Shown here: one piece after another, positions 1 to 5,201 of the stretch | Layout of the letters: each line of letters begins with the position of its first letter | Position numbering within the stretch: position 1 is the stretch's first letter | Source of the DNA: Chloroflexota bacterium | GTDB taxonomy: Bacteria > Chloroflexota > Anaerolineae > Anaerolineales > DRMV01 | Assembly: GCA_013153375.1 (NCBI GenBank) | Contig: JAADEN010000042.1 | Span: 1 to 8,407, forward strand | Length of the DNA: 8,407 bases | Direction: 5' to 3' | Notes under the pieces: model-generated | The model's database searches: none | What the model was told of the DNA's origin: nothing | What the model saw: only the letters and a program-made list of their open reading frames with translations | Translations under genes and position numbers: made by a program

Positions 1-129
1 TGGTGGGGTTCCTTTGGGTGGTGTGTGTGGTTCATTGTACCCAAGGAGCCCCGCTTCTCTTATCCTCCTCACGACTTTGCAAACGCCCTGGGAAGGGAAA
101 TCTCAACCCCGCGCGCGACGCGGTTTTTG

Positions 130-138
130 TGGTACAAT
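130..138 (+). promoter_or_regulatory. Extended -10 promoter of the rpsP operon
   Basis: TACAAT at 133-138 is preceded by TG plus one base (130-132), giving an extended -10 element. No convincing -35 hexamer lies 16-18 bases upstream, where the sequence is a GC run. That is typical of extended -10 promoters. Transcription would begin near 145, leaving a leader of about 98 bases before rpsP. The motif is read directly; its activity is inferred. Confidence 0.6.
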
Positions 139-143
139 AAGCG

Positions 144-181
144 CCCGCCGAGGGCATTGCATCGGGCCCTGGGCGGGTTTT
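144..181 (+). promoter_or_regulatory. Stem-loop plus T-run in the rpsP leader
   Basis: CCCGCC (144-149) pairs with GGCGGG (172-177), and AGGGC (151-155) pairs with GCCCT (166-170). One G-G mismatch separates the two helices and the loop is 10 bases. TTTT follows at 178-181. The shape is terminator-like, but it begins almost at the predicted transcription start. It could instead be a 5'-end stabilising hairpin, or the terminator of an upstream gene outside the window. A smaller hairpin (ACGGG 198-202 with CCCGT 209-213) lies just before the ribosome binding site. Confidence 0.45.
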
Positions 182-242
182 GGTGTGAAACGAAATGACG
201 GGGTCCGTCCCGTAAAATTTGGCCAGCAGGAGGAACGCTCTC

Positions 243-608
243 ATGGTGCGCATTCGATTACGCCGGGTGGGCGCCCGCAATCAGCCCAGTTTTCGCATCG
301 TGGCCGTGGACAGCCGGGTCAAGCGCGACGGCAAGTATCTGGAAAATTTGGGCTTCTACAACCCCCGCACCGATCCGCCCACGGTGGTGGTGCACGAGGA
401 GCGGGTCTATCATTGGCTGTCCAACGGCGCACAGCCCAGCGAATCCGTGGAACGCATTTTCAACATGATCGGCTTGCGCCAGCGCTACGAACGCTTCAAG
501 GCGGGCGAAGACCTGGACGCGCTGTTGGCCGAGGCCCAGGAAGCCCAGGCGCCCTTCGCGCCGGGGCGCAAGACCAGCGCGGCCGCGGTGCCCTCGGGCG
601 GTCAGTAA
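243..608 (+). CDS. rpsP: 30S ribosomal protein S16 (bS16)
   Basis: This is a core protein of the small ribosomal subunit body that binds 16S rRNA and helps its assembly. The N-terminal sequence MVRIRLRRVGARNQPSFRIV and the following AVDSR..RDGKYLENLGFYNP block (residues 1-41) are the S16 signature. VYHWLSNGAQPSESV (55-69) is the second conserved block. At 121 residues it is longer than the usual 80-90. The extra C-terminal tail (about 95-121) is rich in Ala, Gln and Pro and looks disordered. The ATG at 243 was chosen because AGGAGG (228-233) sits 9 bases upstream and the family begins exactly there; an in-frame ATG at 219 would add eight unrelated residues. It is the first gene of the operon and is followed by an intrinsic terminator. 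Confidence 0.97.
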   Translation: MVRIRLRRVGARNQPSFRIVAVDSRVKRDGKYLENLGFYNPRTDPPTVVVHEERVYHWLSNGAQPSESVERIFNMIGLRQRYERFKAGEDLDALLAEAQEAQAPFAPGRKTSAAAVPSGGQ

Positions 609-624
609 ACGAGCACGCCGAACC

Positions 625-650
625 AGCGGGGCCCCGAGCCCCGCTTTTTT
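625..650 (+). terminator. Intrinsic terminator between rpsP and the KH gene
   Basis: AGCGGGGC (625-632) and GCCCCGCT (638-645) form a perfect 8-bp stem with a 5-base loop, followed by five more T residues through 650. This is a textbook rho-independent terminator, 16 bases after the rpsP stop codon. I see no separate promoter between it and the next gene, so it most likely gives partial termination. That would set a higher rpsP level than khpA/rimM/fmt. Confidence 0.85.
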
Positions 651-677
651 GCCTTCCCCGCCTTTTGGGAGGGAGCC

Positions 678-968
678 ATGCGCGGTCAATCGAGCCGAGC
701 CAAAGCCCTGGTGCAATTCATCGCCCGCAATTTGGCGTCCAAGCCCGACCGGGTGTTCGTGGTGGAAGTGATTGGCGGGCCGGCCAACCTCATCGAACTG
801 GAAGTGGACAAAGAAGACCTGGGCCGGCTCATCGGCCGCAGCGGACGGGTCGCCGACGCCATCCGGGCGCTTTTGCAGATCCTCACCCTTCAGGAGGGCC
901 GCATGTACGAGTTGGAAATCATCGACGCGGCCCGACCCACGGTCGAAGAAGGAGACCCGGACTCATGA
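678..968 (+). CDS. khpA: KH-domain RNA-binding protein (KhpA-like)
   Basis: This small cytoplasmic RNA-binding protein belongs to the KhpA/YlqC family. Members bind RNA, often as a dimer with KhpB, and affect cell envelope and translation functions in Firmicutes; the role here is inferred. The protein has 96 residues, a little over the usual 75-80. The KH core runs from about residue 10 to 85. LIGRSGRVADAIRALL (51-66) contains the GxxG RNA-contact loop as GRSG (53-56). GGAGG (668-672) lies 5 bases before the ATG. The position between rpsP and rimM is the classic context for this family. The TGA overlaps the rimM ATG as ATGA, which suggests translational coupling. Acidic residues dominate the last ten positions. 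Confidence 0.9.
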   Translation: MRGQSSRAKALVQFIARNLASKPDRVFVVEVIGGPANLIELEVDKEDLGRLIGRSGRVADAIRALLQILTLQEGRMYELEIIDAARPTVEEGDPDS

Positions 969-1561
969 GCCAGCGGCCGCGCGCCTCGCGACACCGCCGC
1001 GCCGGACGCCGCATCCATGTGGATGACGCCCACCGCGCCGCCGGGCGCATCATCATTGGCCGCCTTCGCAAACCCCACGGCGTTCGGGGCGAGATGAACC
1101 TCGAAGTGCTGACCGACCATCCCGAGGCCCGTTTCTATCCTGGGGCCGTGATCTTTGTCGGCCCGCGGCAGGTGCCCCTCACCCTGCGCAGCGTGCGCCC
1201 CTCCCGGCAGGGGCTGCTGGTGGCCTTCGAAGGCTATCCCGACCGCAACGCGGTGGAAATCTTCCGCAACCAGTGGGTCACCATCCCCGCGGAAGAGGCC
1301 GCCGCGCCCGAGGCCGACGACGAATACTACGACTTCGAACTGTTGGGGCTGCAGGTGGTCACGGAGGACGGACGGGTGCTGGGGCCGCTGGTGGAGATCC
1401 TGGAGACGGGCGCCAACGATGTGTTCATCGTGCAGCCCGAATCCGGGCCGCCGATCTTGCTGCCCGTCATCGACGAGGTGGTGCGGGGATGGGATCTGGA
1501 GGCCGGGCGCATCGTCGTGCGTTTGTTGCCCGGCTTGCTTCCCGACCAGGGGGACACATGA
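965..1561 (+). CDS. rimM: Ribosome maturation factor RimM
   Basis: RimM assists maturation of the 30S head by binding near ribosomal protein uS19. The N-terminal barrel domain has the signature GRLRKPHGVRGE (32-43) followed by LEVLTDHPEARF (46-57). The C-terminal PRC-barrel shows EYYDFELLGLQV (120-131), the conserved GANDVF (149-154) and LLPVIDEVV (165-173). Length is 198 residues, against about 165-185 usually. The excess is an Arg/His-rich N-terminal extension of about 27 residues before the conserved start. The ATG at 965 was chosen for its ATGA overlap with khpA and for AAGGAG (949-954), 10 bases upstream. The frame is open much further upstream, but that part is antisense-like noise over rpsP. 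No good internal start lies closer to the domain, so the extension is probably real. Confidence 0.95.
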   Translation: MSQRPRASRHRRAGRRIHVDDAHRAAGRIIIGRLRKPHGVRGEMNLEVLTDHPEARFYPGAVIFVGPRQVPLTLRSVRPSRQGLLVAFEGYPDRNAVEIFRNQWVTIPAEEAAAPEADDEYYDFELLGLQVVTEDGRVLGPLVEILETGANDVFIVQPESGPPILLPVIDEVVRGWDLEAGRIVVRLLPGLLPDQGDT

Positions 1562-2520
1562 TGCTCTTGCGCGCGGATGCCCATCGGCCGCGGGTCGTGT
1601 TCATGGGCTCGCCCGAGTTCGCGCTGCCCACATTGGAGGCGCTGGTGCGGCATTATCCCGTGGTGGGCGTGGTGACGCAGCCCGACCGCCCCGCGGGCCG
1701 CGGCAACCGGCTCACGCCCCCGCCGGTCAAAAAGCGGGCCCTGGAACTGGGCCTGCCCATCATGCAGCCGCGCCGTCTGAGCGATCCCCAGGCCTGGGCC
1801 ACCTTGCAGGAATGGAACCCCGACCTCATCGTCGTGGCCGCGTTCGGGCAAATCCTCAAGCCCGAGGTGCTGCAACTCCCCACCTACGGTTGTCTGAATG
1901 TGCACGCGTCGCTGCTCCCCCGTTGGCGCGGCGCGGCGCCCATTCAATACGCGCTGCTGCACGGCGATGCGCAGACGGGCGTGACCATCATGCTCATGGA
2001 CGAGGGCCTGGATACGGGGCCCATCCTCAGCCAGCGCGCGACCACCATCCTGCCCGAAGACACCGCGGCCAGCCTGGGCCAGCGGCTGGCCCAACTGGGC
2101 GCGGAACTGCTTCTGGACACCCTGCCCCCCTACCTGGAGGGCCAACTGGAGCCCCGCCCTCAAGACGAGAGTCTGGCGACCTACGCGCCGCGCCTCAAGC
2201 GCGCCGATGGCGAACTGGACTTCACCCGCAGCGCGGCGTATCTGGCCCGCCAAGTGCGGGCGTTCCACCCCTGGCCGGGCACCTTCATGCCCTGGCGCGG
2301 CCAACGGCTCAAGGTGCTGGCCGCGCATCCCGTGGAGGACGAGCCCAGCCCAGGGCCAGGGGTGCGCACCGTGTATCGCGGCTGGCCCGCGGTGGGCACC
2401 GCGGACGGCCTGTTGGTGTTGGACCGGGTGCAGCCGCCGGGCAAGCGTCCCTTGCCGGGGGATGCTTTCTTGCGCGGCGCGCGCGACTGGACCACGACCT
2501 CCGAAACGCCCCCGGCCTGA
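1558..2520 (+). CDS. fmt: Methionyl-tRNA formyltransferase
   Basis: This enzyme transfers a formyl group from 10-formyl-tetrahydrofolate to Met-tRNA(fMet), allowing bacterial initiation. Length is 320 residues, as usual for the family. The N-terminal formyltransferase domain holds VVFMGSPEFALPTLEAL (13-29). Its active-site block is LNVHASLLPRWRGAAPI (113-129), with catalytic Asn114 and His116, and MDEGLDTGPIL (147-157), with Asp152. The C-terminal OB-like tRNA-binding domain starts near 210 and contains the RAFHPWPGTF block. The start overlaps the rimM stop (ATGA). A second ATG directly follows at 1561, and AGGGGG (1548-1553) could serve either. The gene more often sits beside def or priA/rsmB, so its place after rimM is unusual. 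The last operon gene converges on the bTHX gene. Confidence 0.96.
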   Translation: MMLLRADAHRPRVVFMGSPEFALPTLEALVRHYPVVGVVTQPDRPAGRGNRLTPPPVKKRALELGLPIMQPRRLSDPQAWATLQEWNPDLIVVAAFGQILKPEVLQLPTYGCLNVHASLLPRWRGAAPIQYALLHGDAQTGVTIMLMDEGLDTGPILSQRATTILPEDTAASLGQRLAQLGAELLLDTLPPYLEGQLEPRPQDESLATYAPRLKRADGELDFTRSAAYLARQVRAFHPWPGTFMPWRGQRLKVLAAHPVEDEPSPGPGVRTVYRGWPAVGTADGLLVLDRVQPPGKRPLPGDAFLRGARDWTTTSETPPA

Positions 2521-2534
2521 GGTCATGTCCCCAT

Positions 2535-2566
2535 AAAAAGGGCGCATCGACTGAGGCCGATGCGCC
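2535..2566 (-). terminator. Intrinsic terminator of the bTHX transcript
   Basis: On the - strand GGCGCATCG (2566-2558) and its complement (2549-2541) form a perfect 9-bp stem with an 8-base loop. A C and TTTTT (2540-2535) follow. On the + strand the same stem has A residues before it and no T-run after it. It therefore clearly serves the - strand unit and is at best a weak stop for the fmt operon. Confidence 0.8.
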
Positions 2567-2588
2567 GCAATTCAGAGAAAGGCTCGCC

Positions 2589-2693
2589 TCAAGGCGCGGC
2601 CCGGCCGCGCTTCTTCTTCCGCTTGGGCCGCGACTTACCGTACGAGCCACGCCAGATTTTTCCGCGTCGGGTGCGACGATCGCCTTTTCCCAT
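2589..2693 (-). CDS. 30S ribosomal protein THX (bTHX), 34 residues
   Basis: This very small basic ribosomal protein was first known from Thermus, where it sits in a cavity of the 30S head and stabilises the rRNA helices around it. The translation begins MGKGDRRTRRGKIWRG, then SYGKSRP and a Lys/Arg cluster, ending RGRAAP. This is an almost residue-for-residue match to the family consensus as I remember it. Fourteen of 34 residues are Lys or Arg. The ATG at 2693 has GGAGG (2705-2701) 7 bases upstream, an extended -10 promoter at 2734-2726 and an intrinsic terminator 22 bases past the stop, so the unit is complete despite its size. It lies 49 bases after the stop of the regulator gene on the same strand, and could also be read from that gene's promoter. 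It converges on fmt. Confidence 0.93.
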   Translation of the reverse strand: MGKGDRRTRRGKIWRGSYGKSRPKRKKKRGRAAP

Positions 2694-2725
2694 AACCACA
2701 CCTCCAAAAGGAATGCAGCCGTGCC

Positions 2726-2734
2726 ATTATACCA
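2726..2734 (-). promoter_or_regulatory. Extended -10 promoter of the bTHX gene
   Basis: On the - strand TGG (2734-2732) directly precedes a perfect TATAAT (2731-2726), an extended -10 element. No good -35 is seen, because that region overlaps the GC-rich end of the upstream regulator gene. Transcription would start near 2719, giving a leader of about 25 bases that carries the GGAGG ribosome binding site. Confidence 0.65.
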
Positions 2735-2742
2735 GCCCCGAC

Positions 2743-3702
2743 TCAGGCGCGGCGCGGTCGCCAGCCGTTGCGCGGGATGATCTTCTCGCTCACCGGCCAG
2801 GGCGCCACGCGCAGCCACTCGCTCCCTTTGTCGCGACGCAGCAACGCGTCGAAGGTGCGGCGGGTGATGTCGTCCACGGGGATGTGGGTGATGACATACA
2901 GATTGCCCCGACTGGTCACTTCTTCGGACACGATGGCCGTGTAGCGCAGGTTGCCCAGTTTGGGATGCCGCAGGTCGTAGAAGCGCGTGGTGTTCCCATC
3001 GCGGGAGCGTTCGACCTCGGCCAAGGACCAGAAGTGGATGAACAACCGCCGCATCTCGGGGTCTTCGTTGCTGTCCATGAAGCGGTACATCAGGTACTGC
3101 CAGTAAAGTTCAGAGCGATATTGCAGCGTGGAACGCCGGAAGAACTGCACATCCGCGACCAGCAGGTTGCGCCAATCCTCCTCGCGACGGAACATTTCGC
3201 GAAAGCGGAAGCGCGGATGGAACAAGAAATACAACACATTCGGCAACATTCGGCTCGAGCGCGTCAGGCTGGCGAATTGGTCTTCCATATTGTAAAGTCG
3301 CGCCAAAGCCCGGTTGATGGCCACCACATCGGCGAACACATCGGTGATCATCACGGGCAAGGGTACTCGGCGCATGTTCTGAATGATTTGCTCGATTTCA
3401 CGCTCCGGCGAAGGAGCGCCCGGATATTGATAGATCTTGGCCGTCGAAACCCCGTTGGCCGCCAAGAAGAATTCCCGCCGTTCGAGCCGGGTGAGGTTGA
3501 AGACATCGGCCAGGGCCACCAGGACCTCTTCGTCCATGCAATGGAGCTCCCCGCGCTCCAGTCGTCCCACAATGCCTCGTCGTCCGCGCCCTACAAAGCC
3601 GCACATGCGCTCCAGATCGGCCTGGGTCACCGAACGGCCCAAGCGGGTCTGAAGCGCTTTCCGCAATTCCCGAATGAGTTTGCCAAATTCGTGCCAGTTC
3701 AT
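2743..3702 (-). CDS. XRE-family regulator with MmyB-like ligand-binding domain (paralogue 1)
   Basis: Predicted cytoplasmic DNA-binding regulator of 319 residues. Residues 5-75 form an XRE helix-turn-helix (TQADLERMCGF at 26-36, VGRLERG at 45-51, then LVALADVF). Residues about 112-290 match the MmyB-like, PAS-type ligand-binding domain. They include MITDVFADVVAINRALARL (118-136), PNVLYFLFHPRFRF (154-167), DGNTTRFYDLRHPKLGNLRY (235-254) and a final beta segment near 268-276. A Chloroflexus aurantiacus member of this family has a known structure with a fatty-acid-like ligand; the ligand here is unknown. Compared with canonical XRE proteins and its neighbour, four residues are inserted between CGF and IVGRLERG, inside the DNA-reading element. 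GGAGG (3716-3712) lies 9 bases before the ATG. By eye about half the residues are shared with the gene at 4050-5000. No target operon adjoins it. Confidence 0.88.
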   Translation of the reverse strand: MNWHEFGKLIRELRKALQTRLGRSVTQADLERMCGFVGRGRRGIVGRLERGELHCMDEEVLVALADVFNLTRLERREFFLAANGVSTAKIYQYPGAPSPEREIEQIIQNMRRVPLPVMITDVFADVVAINRALARLYNMEDQFASLTRSSRMLPNVLYFLFHPRFRFREMFRREEDWRNLLVADVQFFRRSTLQYRSELYWQYLMYRFMDSNEDPEMRRLFIHFWSLAEVERSRDGNTTRFYDLRHPKLGNLRYTAIVSEEVTSRGNLYVITHIPVDDITRRTFDALLRRDKGSEWLRVAPWPVSEKIIPRNGWRPRRA

Positions 3703-3831
3703 GATGGGTTACCTCCCCAAAGAGGATGTCCAAGGCCGGTCCTCCCTCAGGATACGACTTCGCCAGCCTCGGAGAGCAAAATGTGAACCCCGCGAGATTC
3801 TCGCGTCGATACTTCGCCGTTGCTCCTCCTT

Positions 3832-3860
3832 ATTCTACTCATAAATCACGATTTTGTCTT
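3832..3860 (-). promoter_or_regulatory. Candidate promoter of paralogue 1
   Basis: On the - strand AAGACA (3860-3855, 4 of 6 to consensus) stands 17 bases before TAGAAT (3837-3832, 5 of 6). Transcription would start near 3825, with a leader of about 120 bases to the ATG. The -35 lies inside the inverted repeat at 3853-3867, as expected for a repressed or self-regulated promoter. The match is modest and activity is inferred. Confidence 0.45.
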
Positions 3861-3874
3861 TGACAAAGTTCAAA
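3853..3874. promoter_or_regulatory. Overlapping inverted repeats, candidate operator of paralogue 1
   Basis: TTTGTC-TTT-GACAAA (3853-3867) is a perfect 6-3-6 inverted repeat. TTTGA-CAAAGT-TCAAA (3859-3874) is a second, overlapping one of 5-6-5. Both cover the candidate -35 of paralogue 1. XRE regulators bind short dyads of this kind and often control their own genes; which protein binds here is not known. The + strand of the same segment also contains a perfect TTGACA (3860-3865), 19 bases before CATAAT (3885-3890). Confidence 0.45.
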
Positions 3875-3990
3875 AACTCGCCCTCATAATAGCAGAACAT
3901 CCACCCAGATGTCCATATCTAACCAGGTTCATGTGGCTTTTCTATAAGATAGAGAATGGGGGCTGTCCTCAAATGCGTATATTTGACGCG

Positions 3991-4037
3991 CCGCCGCCCA
4001 CGCCCCGGGCCCGCAGGCCGCAGGACATGGGCGGCGG
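3991..4037 (-). terminator. GC-rich stem after paralogue 2, possible weak terminator
   Basis: CCGCCGCCCA (- strand 4037-4028) pairs perfectly with TGGGCGGCGG (4000-3991). The 27-base loop can itself fold at CGGGCCCG. It begins 12 bases after the paralogue 2 stop. No T-run follows, so if it stops transcription it does so weakly or with Rho. It may instead protect the 3' end of the mRNA. Confidence 0.35.
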
Positions 4038-4049
4038 AAAGCGCCCGCA

Positions 4050-5000
4050 TCAAATGCGCCGTCGCTTCGGGCGCTGGAAATTGGCAGGGATGAATCGATC
4101 CTTCGCGCGTTCAGGCCAAGGGGCTATGGGCTCCCAAACTGGACCAGAATCAGGACGCAAGCGCAAGAAAGCTTGATGGGTAGCATGATCCAAAGGTACA
4201 TATATGGTAACATACAAAGGACCATAGGCGGTGCTCTCTTCGCTAACGGTGGCTAAATAATGCAAAGGCCCATATTTGGGATGGCGAATGCGATAGCGCC
4301 GTCGCGTGTTGCCGTCCCACTCCCGGCGCATCTCGGCCTGCAACCAGAAAATGCGAAAGTTCGACCACAATCGCGGATCGTCGGTTTGCATCCGATGCAT
4401 GAGATAATCCCAATAGCGGTGGGTGCGATAACGCAGCGTGGCTCGTCGAAAGAGTTGCACATTCCCAACGGCTAAGTGGAACCATTCCCCAGGATCGACG
4501 AACATGGACTCAAAGCGAAAACGAGGGTGGAAGGAGTAATAGATGGCGTTCGGGACCAGACGGTACGCGCGCGCTTCTTCCAAAATCTCATCGGTAATGC
4601 CCCAAAGGGCCAGCGCGCTATGATGGGCATAGACGAAATCCATATACACATCGGTAACAAAAGCCGGATAAGGCAAATCGCGAATGCCTTGCAAAAGGAG
4701 ATTCAACTCCTCTTCCGGCGGAGGAGCGCCGGGATAACTGTAAATCTTTTCGGTCGGCACCCCGTTGGCCGCCAAAAAGAATTCCCGCCGCTCCAACTGC
4801 GTGAGGCGAAAAGCGTCGGCCAGCGCCACCAGATGCTCTTGATCCAGGCGACGCATATCACCGCGCTCGATGCGTCCGACCGTCCCCAAAGGGAAGCCGC
4901 ACCGCCGGTCCAGCTCCTCTTGGGTGATCTTCCGCATCTCCGTTTCTGCCAGCTCAAAACGCAAATGTCTTATCAAACGGCCAAATTCGCGCCAATCCAT
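4050..5000 (-). CDS. XRE-family regulator with MmyB-like ligand-binding domain (paralogue 2)
   Basis: Predicted DNA-binding regulator of 316 residues with the same architecture as its neighbour. The XRE helix-turn-helix covers about 5-72 (TQEELDRRCGFPLGTVGRIERG at 26-47). It has the canonical 13-residue spacing from Gly35 to ERG, so its recognition helix looks normal. The MmyB-like ligand domain spans about 108-280, with PNAIYYSFHPRFRF (150-163), VQLFRRATLRYR (181-192) and DGNTRRRYRIRHPKYGPLHY (229-248). The last 18 residues are strongly basic (RPKRRRI). AAGGAGGG with GGAGG at 5013-5009 is 8 bases before the ATG. Its base composition is distinctly poorer in GC than the flanking housekeeping genes, which may reflect later acquisition. 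It diverges from the VanW gene, and the shared promoter region carries a long-spaced inverted repeat. The ligand and targets are unknown. Confidence 0.88.
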   Translation of the reverse strand: MDWREFGRLIRHLRFELAETEMRKITQEELDRRCGFPLGTVGRIERGDMRRLDQEHLVALADAFRLTQLERREFFLAANGVPTEKIYSYPGAPPPEEELNLLLQGIRDLPYPAFVTDVYMDFVYAHHSALALWGITDEILEEARAYRLVPNAIYYSFHPRFRFESMFVDPGEWFHLAVGNVQLFRRATLRYRTHRYWDYLMHRMQTDDPRLWSNFRIFWLQAEMRREWDGNTRRRYRIRHPKYGPLHYLATVSEESTAYGPLYVTIYVPLDHATHQAFLRLRPDSGPVWEPIAPWPERAKDRFIPANFQRPKRRRI

Positions 5001-5062
5001 CGGCTGTCCCTCCTTTTCGATATGCGCGGCCCGTGCGAAACGGGCAGTCTGTGGGGCAGAGA

Positions 5063-5128
5063 TCAGGGGTCATTGATTATAATCCGAAATTGCAAGTTGA
5101 GATACGCTTTTCAGTAGAATGACCCTGA
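5063..5128. promoter_or_regulatory. Divergent promoter region of paralogue 2 and the VanW gene, flanked by an inverted repeat
   Basis: TCAGGGGTCATT (5063-5074) and AATGACCCTGA (5118-5128) are inverted copies differing by one extra G/C. They enclose 43 bases. Inside is ATTATAAT (5076-5083), which reads TATAAT on both strands; on the - strand it fits a start near 5069 for paralogue 2. A + strand TAGAAT lies at 5115-5120 beside the other arm, 19 bases after TTGCAA. No strong -35 is seen for any of these. The arms would suit a pair of operator sites, with paralogue 2 as the obvious but unproven candidate binder. Confidence 0.45.
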
Positions 5129-5201
5129 GAAAAGTCCTGTTTTCCTGTCGTGCTCGGTCGTGAGGAATTGCACCTCGGGCCTGACTTGCTGAGGTAACGC
5201 C

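Larger units (their letters stand above)
3703..4049. other. 347-base AT-richer gap between the two regulator genes
   Basis: I see no gene here. The short open frames present lack good ribosome binding sites and family-like sequence. The right part (about 3991-4037) holds a long GC-rich inverted repeat after the stop of paralogue 2. The centre (about 3830-3990) is strikingly AT-rich for this genome and holds the candidate promoter of paralogue 1. It also has inverted repeats at 3853-3874, 3941-3953 (TCTAT-AAG-ATAGA) and 3969-3986 (TCAAAT-6-ATTTGA). The left part (3703-3825) would be a leader of about 120 bases. The half-site TTTGA/TCAAA occurs four times between 3859 and 3986. Confidence 0.6.

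Noticed and set aside
1..129. Possible end of an upstream gene or a small RNA
   Set aside because: There is no family-like reading frame, and only an imperfect CCTT-GGGT/ACCC-AAGG pairing (around 11-48) in a GT-rich stretch. It is too weak to call.
14..964. Open frame extending upstream of RimM over rpsP and khpA
   Set aside because: This part has no recognisable domain and overlaps two certain genes in another frame. RimM starts at 965.
1327..2547. A 406-codon open frame on the - strand opposite fmt and rimM
   Set aside because: It is a low-complexity antisense shadow. Fmt active-site residues and operon overlaps support the + strand.
4476..5117. A 213-codon + strand frame opposite paralogue 2
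   Set aside because: It lies entirely antisense to a well-supported regulator gene, and its translation shows no known pattern.
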